A DNA stretch of 64,000 nucleotides from Bifidobacterium cuniculi (GTDB lineage: Bacteria > Actinomycetota > Actinomycetes > Actinomycetales > Bifidobacteriaceae): positions 1-64,000 of the forward strand of contig NZ_JGYV01000001.1 of NCBI RefSeq assembly GCF_000741575.1, in the 5' to 3' direction. Under the pieces are notes generated by a model that was not told where the DNA came from, did not search any database, and worked only from the letters and a program-made list of their open reading frames with translations. Position numbers and translations under genes: made by a program. This document shows positions 1 to 8,198 of this stretch, one piece after another. Within the stretch, counting starts at the first letter, position 1; each line of letters begins with the position of its first letter.

Positions 1-46
1 CGGGCACCGGGTCGAAGAACTCAAAAGTTCTTCGACCCGGTGCCCG
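1..46. terminator. 21-bp perfect hairpin at window edge
   Basis: Bases 1-21 and 26-46 are perfect reverse complements separated by a 4-nt loop (CAAA), followed by CTTT. This is most simply the transcription terminator of a gene lying upstream of the window. The stem is much longer than a usual intrinsic terminator and the T run is short, so it could also be one of the long inverted repeats that recur in this genome. Confidence 0.6.
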
Positions 47-175
47 CTTTAATTCAGGGTCCCCGAGAAAAGTCACGGAAAAACGAGAAATTTCTCATGT
101 GACGCCGCCGGTTTTCCGCCGGGTGGGGGTACGCTGGGCTGCGGCGAAACACGGCACAGCAGCGGAGGTTTTCAC

Positions 176-1462
176 ATGCCCGGAATCGTATTGGTCGGCG
201 CCCAGTGGGGCGATGAAGGCAAGGGGAAGGCAACCGACCTCATCGGCACGAAGGTCGACTACGTGGCACGCTTCAACGGCGGCAACAACGCCGGCCACAC
301 GGTGGTCGTCGGCGACGAGTCGTACGCGCTGCACCTGCTGCCCAGCGGCATCATCAGCCCGAACGCGACGCCGGTCATCGGCAACGGCGTCGTCGTCGAC
401 CCCGAGGTGCTCTTCCAGGAGATCGACGGCCTCGAGGAACGCGGCATCGACTGCTCGCGCCTGCTGGTGAGCGAGTCCGCGCAGGTCATCGCGCCGTACC
501 ACCGCACCATCGACAAGGTCACGGAACGCTTCGCCGGCAAGAAGAAGATCGGTACCACGGGACGTGGCATCGGTCCCGCCTACGCGGACAAGATCAACCG
601 CGTCGGCATCCGCGTGTCCGACCTCTTCGACGAGGAGGTGCTGCGCGACAAGGTGGAGTCGGCACTGCACCAGAAGAACCAGATCCTCGTCAAGCTGTAC
701 AACCGCCGCGCGGTGGACGTGGACGCCACCGTCGAGGAGCTGCTCGCGCTGGGCGAGCGCCTCAAGCCGTATGCGGCGAACACGTCGCTTGTGCTCAACC
801 AGGCGCTCGACGAGGGCAAGACCGTCCTGTTCGAGGGCGGCCAGGCGACCATGCTCGACATCGACCACGGCACCTACCCCTTCGTGACCTCCTCCAACCC
901 GACGGCCGGCGGCGCCTGCACGGGCACTGGCGTGGGCCCCACGAAGATCGACCGCGTGATCGGCGTCTCCAAGGCGTACGTGACGCGCGTGGGCGAGGGC
1001 CCCTTCCCGACCGAGCTGTTCGACGAGTGGGGCGAGTGGCTGCGTGCACAGGGCCACGAGTACGGCGTGACCACGGGACGCCCGCGCCGCTGCGGCTGGT
1101 TCGACGCGGTCGTGAACCGCTACGCGACCCAGGTCAACGGCCTGACGGATATCGTGCTCACCAAGCTCGACGTGCTCACCGGTCTGGAGGAGATCCCGAT
1201 CTGCGTGGCCTACGACGTGGACGGCGTGCGCTACGATGACATGCCCACCGACCAGCGCGCCTTCGCCGCCGCCAAGCCCATCTACGAGACCATGCCCGGC
1301 TGGACCGAGGACATCTCCCAGGTGCACCGCTTCGAGGACCTGCCCGCCACATGCCAGGCCTACGTCAAGCGCCTCGAGGAGCTCTCCGGCTGCCGCATCT
1401 CCGCAATCGGCACCGGCCCCCAGCGTGACCACATCATCGAGGTGCATTCCCTGCTCGACTAG
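176..1462 (+). CDS. purA: Adenylosuccinate synthetase
   Basis: This 428-residue protein is a full-length adenylosuccinate synthetase. It makes adenylosuccinate from IMP, aspartate and GTP, the first committed step of AMP synthesis, in the cytosol. The N-terminus carries the signature [11 protein letters not shown] with the catalytic Asp, followed by the NNAGHT motif (catalytic His). GTTGRGIGP and the C-terminal STGPQRDH-like segment (IGTGPQRDH) are also family hallmarks. The ATG at 176 is preceded by GGAGG about 8 nt upstream, which fixes the start; the longer overlapping frame on the opposite strand is a shadow. A 12-nt palindrome (GAGAAATTTCTC, 85-96) lies in the leader but has no obvious role. 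The next gene follows 15 nt after the stop and is probably co-transcribed. Confidence 0.97.
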   Translation: MPGIVLVGAQWGDEGKGKATDLIGTKVDYVARFNGGNNAGHTVVVGDESYALHLLPSGIISPNATPVIGNGVVVDPEVLFQEIDGLEERGIDCSRLLVSESAQVIAPYHRTIDKVTERFAGKKKIGTTGRGIGPAYADKINRVGIRVSDLFDEEVLRDKVESALHQKNQILVKLYNRRAVDVDATVEELLALGERLKPYAANTSLVLNQALDEGKTVLFEGGQATMLDIDHGTYPFVTSSNPTAGGACTGTGVGPTKIDRVIGVSKAYVTRVGEGPFPTELFDEWGEWLRAQGHEYGVTTGRPRRCGWFDAVVNRYATQVNGLTDIVLTKLDVLTGLEEIPICVAYDVDGVRYDDMPTDQRAFAAAKPIYETMPGWTEDISQVHRFEDLPATCQAYVKRLEELSGCRISAIGTGPQRDHIIEVHSLLD

Positions 1463-1477
1463 TCGGGAAGGCCCCTC

Positions 1478-1900
1478 GTGGAATATCGCCCCGACCGCGG
1501 CCGGCGGAGGCACCCTGTGCTCAAGGTGATCGGCGGCGTCCTCGCAGTGCTCTGCGCACTGCTGTTCGCGGCGCCGACGACCAATGCCGCCCTCAGGTCC
1601 ATCGGACGGGTCACCACCGGCAGCATCGCCATCGAGGTCGTCGACACCGCCGGCGAGCCGGTGCGCATGTGTTCCGTGGGGGTGCTGCCGCTTGATGAGG
1701 GTGTGGCGATCAGGCTTGAAGCCATATACTCCGGCGGGACGCCCACCGTGTTCCGCGTCCCTTTCGGCAGGTGGGAGGCAAACGTCGACTGCGGCGTTGA
1801 GGCGCAGTTCTACCAGCATGTCACCCCGGTCAGCGTGCAACGTACCGTGGTCCTCGACGCGCACGATCCGCACGCACAGGTGCGGGTCGTGGTGCCGTAG
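1478..1900 (+). CDS. Small membrane-anchored or secreted hypothetical protein
   Basis: A 140-residue protein that I do not recognise. It has a basic N-terminus (RPDRGRRRH), a single hydrophobic segment at about residues 14-38 ending APTTNA (uncleaved anchor or signal peptide), and then about 100 residues of beta-rich sequence with two cysteines (in RMCSVG and NVDCGVE) that could form a disulfide outside the cell. The GTG start at 1478 has GGAAGG a few bases upstream; an internal GTG at 1517 is the alternative. It follows purA by 15 nt. Its last three codons and the TAG stop lie inside the left arm of the 51-bp inverted repeat at 1891-1997, so the messenger would end in a very stable hairpin. 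Confidence 0.6.
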   Translation: MEYRPDRGRRRHPVLKVIGGVLAVLCALLFAAPTTNAALRSIGRVTTGSIAIEVVDTAGEPVRMCSVGVLPLDEGVAIRLEAIYSGGTPTVFRVPFGRWEANVDCGVEAQFYQHVTPVSVQRTVVLDAHDPHAQVRVVVP

Positions 1901-1997
1901 GTCTTTGGGGTGGGGCTGGCGTCCCTGCTAGAAATATCACGAAAAACGTGATATTTCTAGCAGGGACGCCAGCCCCACCCCAAAGACCTACGGCACC
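1891..1997. repeat. Perfect 51-bp inverted repeat (giant hairpin)
   Basis: Bases 1891-1941 and 1947-1997 are perfect reverse complements around a 5-A loop (1942-1946). The left arm contains the stop codon of the preceding gene. There is no T tract directly after the right arm (AAAGTC), so it is not a classical intrinsic terminator, though on the purA side it could still stop transcription or block 3' exonucleases. The tip of the stem (CTAGAAATATCACG) is AT-rich while the base is GC-rich, the same layout as the hairpin element at 27237-27324. Confidence 0.9.
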
Positions 1998-2167
1998 AAA
2001 GTCGCGCGGCGCCCGTACGCTATCGTGGTGGTCGTGTCGCCGCCGGTGCGCGGATGCAAGCCGGCGTCGCGAGCCTATCACACGGACAGTCCCCGTCCCT
2101 CGCGGGGGTGCCCTGTTTATCATGGAGTGCGAACGGCCTTACCCAGAGCAGCATAAGGCGGTGAAGC

Positions 2168-3145
2168 ATGACAGACCACGAGAGCGACGACGCCGGCAAT
2201 CTCGCCGACGGCGCAGGCCCCGTCCACCTTGGCGCCCCGGTGACGTCCGCGGATCCCGATGGCCAGGCGGCTTCCGCAGCTCCTGCATCGCCCGCGGCAG
2301 AGGATGGTCTCCATTCCCCGTCGCCCGCCACCCTCGCCCACGACGAACGCGTCGCGCGCGAAGTCGAACAGGACGTCACCGGCACCGGCTGGCCGGACGA
2401 CCAGCTCGACGACGCCCTGCGCCGCGAACTGCTCTCCCCGCATCCCACGGGCGCTGCCGCCGCACGCAAGCCGCCGAGCGTGCCGCTCGCGCCGCTCAAG
2501 CGCATGCAGGCGCGCTTCAACCCGCTCGCTGACTTCCTCTCCTACGTCGTCATCTTCCTCGGTGGCGCCGTCGGCACCGGCCTGCGCTACCTGCTGTGGC
2601 TCTCCATGCCGGCCTCCGCCTCCGGCCACGGCCTGCTGCTGGCCTTCCACCCCGCCACCTTCCTGGCGAACATGATCGCCTGTTTCCTCTTCGCGATGCT
2701 CACCTCCTACACCGCCCAGGCCATCTGGATGAAGAAACGCACCCGACAGCTGATGGGCCGCGGCATCGGCATGGGCATATGCGGCGGCTTCTCCACGCTC
2801 TCCGCGATGATGGTCGAGGACATCACCGCCCTGCACACCGGCGGCTACCTCGGCTTTTTCCTCTACACGATGCTCAGTTTCATCCTCGGCATCGCCGTCG
2901 CGTGGTTCGGTTCCTGGCTGGGCGTGCGCCTGACCGCCAAGCGCGTGGGCAGCGAGAACGTTGCCGAGGCCCTGCGCAACCTGCAGCACGCCAAGCCGGC
3001 GATCGGCGTGCGCGTGCCCGTCGACCCGTCCACCCAGCTGACATCCTCCTCGCTGGGCTCCCTGGCCGCCCGCACCGACGACCCGGACCCCGACACCGAC
3101 GAGATCCCCGTGGTGCCCGACCCGATGACCGGGGAGGTGAAGTGA
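2168..3145 (+). CDS. crcB1: CrcB/Fluc fluoride channel subunit with long N-terminal extension
   Basis: A 325-residue protein whose central part (about residues 115-255) is a CrcB/Fluc fluoride channel subunit with four membrane segments. Family motifs visible are GTGLRY at the start of helix 1, the LANMIACF stretch (pore Asn) in helix 2 and GICGGFSTLS in helix 3, where the Phe-rich break lines the fluoride path. Fluc proteins are normally about 125 residues. Here an acidic, Ala/Pro-rich cytoplasmic region of about 110 residues precedes the channel and a roughly 65-residue tail follows. The stop overlaps the start of the second crcB (TGATG), so the two subunits are translationally coupled and probably form a heterodimer, as is usual for tandem crcB pairs in Gram-positives. 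No crcB-type fluoride riboswitch could be recognised upstream. Confidence 0.93.
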   Translation: MTDHESDDAGNLADGAGPVHLGAPVTSADPDGQAASAAPASPAAEDGLHSPSPATLAHDERVAREVEQDVTGTGWPDDQLDDALRRELLSPHPTGAAAARKPPSVPLAPLKRMQARFNPLADFLSYVVIFLGGAVGTGLRYLLWLSMPASASGHGLLLAFHPATFLANMIACFLFAMLTSYTAQAIWMKKRTRQLMGRGIGMGICGGFSTLSAMMVEDITALHTGGYLGFFLYTMLSFILGIAVAWFGSWLGVRLTAKRVGSENVAEALRNLQHAKPAIGVRVPVDPSTQLTSSSLGSLAARTDDPDPDTDEIPVVPDPMTGEVK

Positions 3146-3519
3146 TGGGCCAGTTCCTGCTGGTATGCTGCTGCGGCGGTCTGGGAGCCGTCGCCCGCTT
3201 CGTGCTCAATACCTCCATCCAGCGCTGGTGGAACCGCATCTTCCCCCTCTCGACCTTCATCATCAACGTCGTCGCCGCCTTCCTGGCGGGCATCGCGGCC
3301 GCCGCCTACTACTACCAGACCGTGCCCTACGCCACCTATCTGCTCTTCGTCGCCGGCTTCCTCGGCGGCTTCTCCACCTTCTCGACCGCCATCAACGAGA
3401 TGGTGTCGCTGCTGAAGGTCCGCCAGCTGGGCATGGCCGGCGCCTACTTCCTGCTGACCGTCGCCATTCCCTTCCTCGCCGTCGTCCTCGGCTGGTGGGT
3501 CGGCTCGCGGGGGCACTGA
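3145..3519 (+). CDS. crcB2: CrcB/Fluc fluoride channel subunit
   Basis: A 124-residue, standard-length CrcB/Fluc subunit with four predicted membrane helices. It shows GGLGAVARF in helix 1, FIINVVAAF (pore Asn) in helix 2 and GFLGGFSTFST, the family signature, in helix 3. It should pair in antiparallel fashion with the upstream CrcB1 to form a plasma-membrane fluoride exporter. The ATG at 3145 overlaps the upstream stop and the Shine-Dalgarno-like GGGGAGGTGA lies inside crcB1, typical of coupled translation. Confidence 0.95.
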   Translation: MGQFLLVCCCGGLGAVARFVLNTSIQRWWNRIFPLSTFIINVVAAFLAGIAAAAYYYQTVPYATYLLFVAGFLGGFSTFSTAINEMVSLLKVRQLGMAGAYFLLTVAIPFLAVVLGWWVGSRGH

Positions 3520-3539
3520 GGGGCGTACGGAAAGTGGGT

Positions 3540-3974
3540 ATGCGTGACGTCGTGCGCCGCGCTGGCGTCTCCTTGGTGGTCAACGGCACCGGCTACGTCT
3601 CCGACCGGCTGCGCGAACGCGTCGAGCGGGCGATGCGCGAACTCGACTACGTGCCCAACGACCTGGCACGCCACCTGTCGCAGGGCAGCACGGGGCTCGT
3701 CGGCGTCATCGTGCCGACGGTCATGCACCCCTTCTTCGCCACGCTGACGGCCGCCCTGCAGCGTGACCTGTCCGCGCGCGGCGTGGCCATTCCCGGGGAC
3801 CTGCAGGTCGTGGCCGTCGGCGGCACCATGGTGACGTCGACGGCCGGATTGCCGCTGACCGCGATCCGCCAGGGCCGCCGACCTCGGAGGGTGTGTGACG
3901 GCACTCGTCGAAGGCCGCCCCATCGTGGACGCTGTCACCCCCGTGCACCTGGACCGGGGCCGGACCACGCGTGA
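3540..3974 (+). pseudogene. Remnant of a LacI-family sugar regulator
   Basis: Starting at ATG 3540, the reading frame shows a damaged LacI helix-turn-helix. RRAGVS is followed directly by LVVNGTGYVSDRLRERV, so the recognition-helix residues usually present between them are missing. The start of the ligand-binding domain follows (GLVGVIVPTVMHPFFATLT). After about residue 83 the frame jumps to AIPGDLQVVAVGG, which in intact LacI proteins lies some 140 residues further on, near the C-terminus. The remaining sequence drifts out of any recognisable homology. The gene thus has both a small deletion in the DNA-binding domain and a large internal deletion. It lies just upstream of a broken MFS transporter, suggesting both belonged to one lost carbohydrate locus. 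Confidence 0.75.
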
Positions 3975-3984
3975 GTAGTTGCCG

Positions 3985-4073
3985 GTTGTGTGTTGTGACC
4001 CGGTCACCAATCCGGAATTGGGCGACAAACGCACCCGTCAACATGGGATATCCGTCAGTTGTGTGTTGTGACC
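3985..4073. repeat. Pair of 16-nt direct repeats in decayed DNA
   Basis: GTTGTGTGTTGTGACC occurs at 3985-4000 and again at 4058-4073. A related inverted copy of part of it (CACAACTG, about 4085-4092) follows the second repeat. The repeats lie in non-coding DNA between the LacI and MFS remnants. They may be scars of an insertion or recombination event that removed the sequence between the two genes. Confidence 0.6.
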
Positions 4074-4131
4074 GGGGCATAACGCACAACTGCCGGATGC
4101 CTCGGGTAGCCCCTGGAGAAATCCAGCGCAC

Positions 4132-4968
4132 CCCTGGATCGTCATCGGCGGCCTGGTCACCGGCGTCAGCATCGACGCCATCGCCTTCACCAGGTCGGAA
4201 CCGCTCATCATCGTGCTGTGGTGCATCGCACAGCTCGGCTACAACATGATGCTCGCGCCCTACGTGGCCACCATGTCCGACCGCGTGCCGGACAAGGTGC
4301 GCGGCACCGTCTCCGGCTTCTACGGCGCCGGCATCGCCGTCGGCCAGACCCTCGGCTCCTACCTGCTGCGCCAAGGCACCAACGGCATCTTCGCGGGCTG
4401 GATGATGGGCTTCGCCGTCTTCTCGCTCGTCGGCATCTTCATCGTGGTCGTCTGGCCGCGCGAACGGCCGAACCTCGACGAGGCGCGCTCCGACGTCAAC
4501 GCCCGCACCATCGTACGCAACTTCATCCCGCCGCGCCATGCGCCCGACTTCTACTATGCGCTCGTCGACCGCACCCTCATGATGGGCGGCTACTGGATGA
4601 TCAACACCTACCAGCTGTACATCGCGCAGGACTACATCCTCGCCGGCGAGCCCGACGCCACGGACCGGGCGGCACAAATCATCGCCACCATGGCCATGAT
4701 CACGCTCGTCGTCTCCCTCATCGCCGCCGTGACGGCCGGGCCAATCACCGACCGGCTGAATATGCGCAAGCTGCCCGTGGCGCTCGCCAGCTGCCTGTTC
4801 GCCGTGGGTGCCGCCATGCCGCTGATCTTCCGCTCCCCGGCAGGCATGTACCTGTTCGCGGGCGTGGCGGGCCTCGGCTACGGCGTGTACAACGCCATCG
4901 ACCAGGCGCTCAACGTGGCGGTGCTGCCCAACCCCAAGGAAGCAGGCAAGGACCTCGGCATCCTCAAC
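4132..4968 (+). pseudogene. MFS sugar transporter fragment, lacking both ends
   Basis: From HPWIVIGG (4129) to GKDLGILN (about 4968) the plus-strand frame encodes the middle of a 12-helix MFS transporter of the same family as the intact gene at 5183-6745. Aligned by eye, HPWIVIGGLV matches RAPWFLGGAV of that protein and DRVPDKVRG matches ERVPDKFRD. The first 100 or more residues (helices 1-2 and motif A) and the last 70 or so are absent. No start codon exists at the homologous position. The open frame continues past 4968 only into unrelated hairpin DNA. It is a pseudogene, probably once paired with the LacI remnant upstream. Confidence 0.8.
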
Positions 4969-4984
4969 AAGGCCCACAAGCGAG

Positions 4985-5020
4985 AAATCCTCCGCACAGG
5001 AAGCCCGTGTGGAGGATTTT
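4985..5020 (+). terminator. Intrinsic-terminator-like hairpin
   Basis: AAATCCTCCGCAC (4985-4997) pairs with GTGTGGAGGATTT (5007-5019), with one G-T wobble and a 9-nt loop. A short T run (TTTT, 5017-5020) ends the structure. It probably terminated the former MFS gene or a replacement of its 3' end. Confidence 0.55.
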
Positions 5021-5040
5021 CCGGCAAGCAACGCTCCCCG

Positions 5041-5172
5041 ACGTTGAGAGATATCAAATTCCGGCATATCGTGGGATACCGGCGGTCATGCAAATCTTCA
5101 AAACCGCCATGTTCCGCCATTCTTCGTCGGGCACGGCTGGTCGTATATCCCGCGGATGATATCTCTCAACGT
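5041..5172. mobile_element. MITE-like 132-bp element with 16-bp terminal inverted repeats
   Basis: The 16-mer ACGTTGAGAGATATCA at 5041-5056 is perfectly inverted at 5157-5172, bounding 100 bp of non-coding sequence. The inner DNA has imperfect internal complementarity (GGCATATCGTGGGATAC against GTATATCCCGC). There is no open frame in it. It lies exactly between a truncated MFS gene and the 3' end of an intact one. Size and structure fit a non-autonomous miniature element, but no target-site duplication is obvious and no transposase is present in the window. Confidence 0.45.
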
Positions 5173-5182
5173 ACGAGGGCCA

Positions 5183-6745
5183 TCAACGCTGCCTCACGAA
5201 GGCGACGCAGACGATCGTCAGGATCGCCAGCACGCCACTGACGATGAACAACGGCTGCGTGGCGCCCGCGCACAGCACCGTGACGCCGCCGGCCAGCGCA
5301 CCGATCAGCTTGCCGCCGCTGTCGGCCGTGTTGAGCACCGCCAGGTAGGCGCCGCGCTCGCTCGTGCGCTCGATCACCGAGGTCGCCAGCGACTGCGCCA
5401 GGTCCTGCAGCATCGTCGTCGAGAAGGCGAACAAGGCAGCGAAGAGCATGAGGCCCGTCGCCGACGGCATGAGCAGCGGGCAGGCGACAGCCAGCACGCT
5501 GATCACGCACGCGGCAATCGCCGGCGCACGCACGTCGTCCTCCCACTTCGCCATCACCGGCCGCAGCACCACCGTGGCAATCGCCATGCACACGTACGCG
5601 ACGACCGCCATCGCCACCACCGCCAGCATGGTCATGCGCAGGTCGAGCGGGGCGTCGAAGCCATGCACGTACTTCACGATGAACCACACGAAAGCCAGCG
5701 GCACGGTGACGGCGGCGCTCGCCAGCAGGCGCGCCAGCGTGGCGACCAGCCACGCGCGTGGCGCGCCCGGCACGCGCAGGATCGTCGTCATGTCGGACGT
5801 GGCCATCGGCGTGATCCGCAGATAGGAGCTGGAGTGCTCGCGCGGCACCACCAGCAGCATGCACACCGCCGCAAGCGCGACGGCGCCGGCACAGATCTCG
5901 ATGCCGCCGGCCGCCGCATCCATGCACAGCGCGGCGACGACGACGCCCGCCAGCAGGCCCGCACCCCAGCCGACCTTGCGCCACAGGGCGACGGCGTCGC
6001 GGAACTTGTCGGGGACGCGCTCGCCGATGGAGGCGAAGAGCGCGAACTGCATGGCGGCGAAGCCCAGCTGCAGGAAGGCCCAGGCGACGGTCAACGTGAC
6101 GTCGGTGCGGCTGGCGGCGAGCGCCGAGGTGAGCAGGACGGCGACGACGGCGCCACCGAGGAACCAGGGGGCACGGCGGCCGTATTTCGTGCGCGTGCGG
6201 TCGGATACGGGCAGCATGACCGCGGTGGACAGGATGGTGACGGCCACGCCGATGGCGATCAGCCAAGCGAGGTCGGTGGTGCCGTCGAAGCCGCCGACCA
6301 TCTGGTCGAGGCGTTCGGGCACGAGCACCAGGTTCAGTGCGCACAGCGCGAAGGACAGGAAGAAGGAGGTCAGGGCGAAGCCGGTCTTCATGCGCACGAC
6401 CTCGACGTGGGTGGGGCGGTAGCCGGAGGCGTCCACCATGGGGTCGCGCAGGTCGAGGAAGGCGGATTCGGCGTCGGGCAGCGGGTCGTCGTGTACGGCG
6501 GGCGTGTTCTCGAGGGCGGCGGCCTGCACTTCGGGCTGGGCGGCGGCGTCGGGGGCGACCTGCGGCTTCTGGCGTACGGCCAGGCGCTGGACGGCCTCCA
6601 TGTCCTCGTCGCTCAGTGCCGTGTCCCAGTCGGGGCGGTCGTCGATGCCGGGGCGGATGAAGTCCTGGTTGGGGAAGGGCCGGGGCGGCTGCTGGGGCGC
6701 GCCTTCCGGCGTCGGCTCGGTGCCGGGTTGGTTCTGGTTGGTCAT
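5183..6745 (-). CDS. MFS transporter, probable sugar/glycoside permease
   Basis: A 520-residue major-facilitator protein with about 12 hydrophobic helices after an unusually long cytoplasmic N-terminus of roughly 110 residues rich in Pro, Gln and acidic residues. Membrane part starts near KTGFALTSFFLSFALC; a loop 2-3 motif-A-like segment reads LPVSDRTRTKYGRRAPW. This GRRxPW form is typical of the glycoside/sucrose-type MFS group (relatives of SLC45 and GPH carriers), so I infer carbohydrate uptake, substrate unknown. The ATG at 6745 (MTNQNQPG) is preferred because the upstream 42 codons look non-coding; the Shine-Dalgarno match is weak. It is a paralogue of the broken gene at 4132-4968, from which it is separated by the inverted-repeat element at 5041-5172. 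Confidence 0.85.
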   Translation of the reverse strand: MTNQNQPGTEPTPEGAPQQPPRPFPNQDFIRPGIDDRPDWDTALSDEDMEAVQRLAVRQKPQVAPDAAAQPEVQAAALENTPAVHDDPLPDAESAFLDLRDPMVDASGYRPTHVEVVRMKTGFALTSFFLSFALCALNLVLVPERLDQMVGGFDGTTDLAWLIAIGVAVTILSTAVMLPVSDRTRTKYGRRAPWFLGGAVVAVLLTSALAASRTDVTLTVAWAFLQLGFAAMQFALFASIGERVPDKFRDAVALWRKVGWGAGLLAGVVVAALCMDAAAGGIEICAGAVALAAVCMLLVVPREHSSSYLRITPMATSDMTTILRVPGAPRAWLVATLARLLASAAVTVPLAFVWFIVKYVHGFDAPLDLRMTMLAVVAMAVVAYVCMAIATVVLRPVMAKWEDDVRAPAIAACVISVLAVACPLLMPSATGLMLFAALFAFSTTMLQDLAQSLATSVIERTSERGAYLAVLNTADSGGKLIGALAGGVTVLCAGATQPLFIVSGVLAILTIVCVAFVRQR

Positions 6746-6888
6746 GGTGTCCACTGTAGTCGGTGGACCTGTTTTGAGCGGAGCCGCATCGCTACGGTCT
6801 GATTGCCCGTACGCGGATACAGAAAAAATGGATATGGAGATGATGGACGCGGTGAATGCGAGTAATTGCAAGAGCTATGCGTGAAGCA

Positions 6889-7044
6889 ATGAAACGTTTG
6901 TGGTGGTGCGTCACTTTAGTTGTCGTATTGGAATTTCTGGCCTTATGCCTAGGGTACATGTGCGTGCCTTCTGCTCCTGTGGCCGTCCCCGGGCAGATGG
7001 GGCGATATGGGGGATGCAGCTTCTGGACGCCATGGGCTTGCTAG
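6889..7044 (+). CDS. Possible 51-residue membrane/secreted peptide
   Basis: A short frame from ATG 6889 encodes MKRLWW, a strongly hydrophobic helix (CVTLVVVLEFLALCLGYMC) and a 25-residue tail with Gly, aromatic and Cys residues ending TPWAC. Local base composition is lower in GC than in neighbouring genes. ATG at 6877 is an alternative start, and a weak AAGAG precedes it. The stop overlaps the end of the sensor kinase gene on the other strand by 4 bp. It could be a small secreted or membrane peptide linked to the adjacent two-component system, or a chance frame; conservation would decide. Confidence 0.3.
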   Translation: MKRLWWCVTLVVVLEFLALCLGYMCVPSAPVAVPGQMGRYGGCSFWTPWAC

Positions 7045-8198
7045 GCATTGCCGGCGTGGGTGCCGGACATGGCGCTGGCTGCAGGAAACATGAACGTTGC
7101 GCGCCACCGGTTGCCGTGTCGTTCCCAGTGTGCGCTGCCCCCGATTCCCTCCAGTTGCCTGGAATGCCTGAGCAACCCGGATGACAGGCCGTGCCGTGCC
7201 GTGTCCTCCGCGCGGCAGATGTCGGATACCTGGAACATGACCGACCCGTCTTGGGTTTGGAGGGTGACCAGGTAGGGGTATGCCGGATTCGCATGCTTGG
7301 CAATGTTGACAAAGGTCTCGACTATTACTTTCCTGAGCAAGGAGGCGCTGGGAATGTCCGGCAATGATTCCGGATCAGGCGCCAACACCTCGCCTCGGAA
7401 GCCATCGCGTTGAAGCCGTTGCTGCTCCTTGGCGAGCAGCTGTGTCACGTGCGGCCAGAGCGGGGACTCGGGTGGGGCATCCGTGGGGTCTTCAAGCACT
7501 TCGATGATATGGTGCGTTTCATCCAGCACTGCGACAAGGTCTTCTTTGAGCTGGGTCTCATTGAGGGTTCCGATGTCGAGTTGCACCAACAGGCGACCCA
7601 ATTGATTGGAAATGGAATCGTGCAAGGCGGAAGCCAAGCGAATGCGTTCCCCGGCAAGCTTGTTGCGGATTTCGGCTTGTCTGCCCAGGTGTATCTGACG
7701 GAGGAGTGCGCCCATGACAGCGGCGGCGCCGAGGATGACGATGCCGGTGAGGATATCCAGTCCGCCCATGGTATCATCCATGCCATTGAGACGGGAACTG
7801 ATCATCATGGCGGCCAAGGAAAAGGGAACGGCAAGCAGTGTGCCGTATGTGGTGAGATATCCCAGGATGCCGATGTCCACGATGAACAGGGTGGTGATGA
7901 TCGAAGGCATGCGGAAAGGGACGCAAGCATTGACGATGAGCACTGCCAACATGGCCCAAGCGCCAATCCGGGGTCTGTACGCGGTGAGTGCCATCACGGC
8001 CGTAGTGGCTGCAAGCAAGAGGTCGGCTGCCATTGAGGCGAAGAGATGCGTGGCGATTCCTTCTACCAGGTACATCACCGTCGCTACACATGCAATGAGT
8101 GCCATCCAGGGATGGGAAACATGTGTCAAGACGGCGTGCTTCCACTTCCTGAAGGTTGCCTTGACGGCTTCACCTAAAACAAATGGATGGCGCGGCAT
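7041..8198 (-). CDS. NarL-type sensor histidine kinase
   Basis: A 385-residue sensor kinase with about five membrane helices (residues 30-165) and no sizeable extracellular domain, so it probably senses within or at the membrane. The dimerisation/phosphoacceptor region is of the HisKA_3 type: RLASALHDSISNQL, with His193 as the likely phosphorylated residue. The ATP-binding domain shows an N-box-like LRKVIVETFVNIAKHA. Its later G boxes are poorly conserved. The start overlaps the end of the response regulator gene by 25 nt, so the pair is translationally coupled with the regulator first. It is related in layout to the second system at 19413-21789. Confidence 0.88.
   Translation of the reverse strand: MPRHPFVLGEAVKATFRKWKHAVLTHVSHPWMALIACVATVMYLVEGIATHLFASMAADLLLAATTAVMALTAYRPRIGAWAMLAVLIVNACVPFRMPSIITTLFIVDIGILGYLTTYGTLLAVPFSLAAMMISSRLNGMDDTMGGLDILTGIVILGAAAVMGALLRQIHLGRQAEIRNKLAGERIRLASALHDSISNQLGRLLVQLDIGTLNETQLKEDLVAVLDETHHIIEVLEDPTDAPPESPLWPHVTQLLAKEQQRLQRDGFRGEVLAPDPESLPDIPSASLLRKVIVETFVNIAKHANPAYPYLVTLQTQDGSVMFQVSDICRAEDTARHGLSSGLLRHSRQLEGIGGSAHWERHGNRWRATFMFPAASAMSGTHAGNA

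Noticed and set aside
1998-2167. Possible fluoride riboswitch upstream of crcB1
   Set aside because: The consensus GG-GATGG start and CTGATGA-type pseudoknot segments were not found in the leader; only GC-rich imperfect hairpins are visible.
5156-6802. Long plus-strand open frame (548 codons)
   Set aside because: It is antisense to the MFS gene, has Arg/Gly/His-rich low-complexity composition typical of a GC-rich shadow frame, and contains no recognisable domain.
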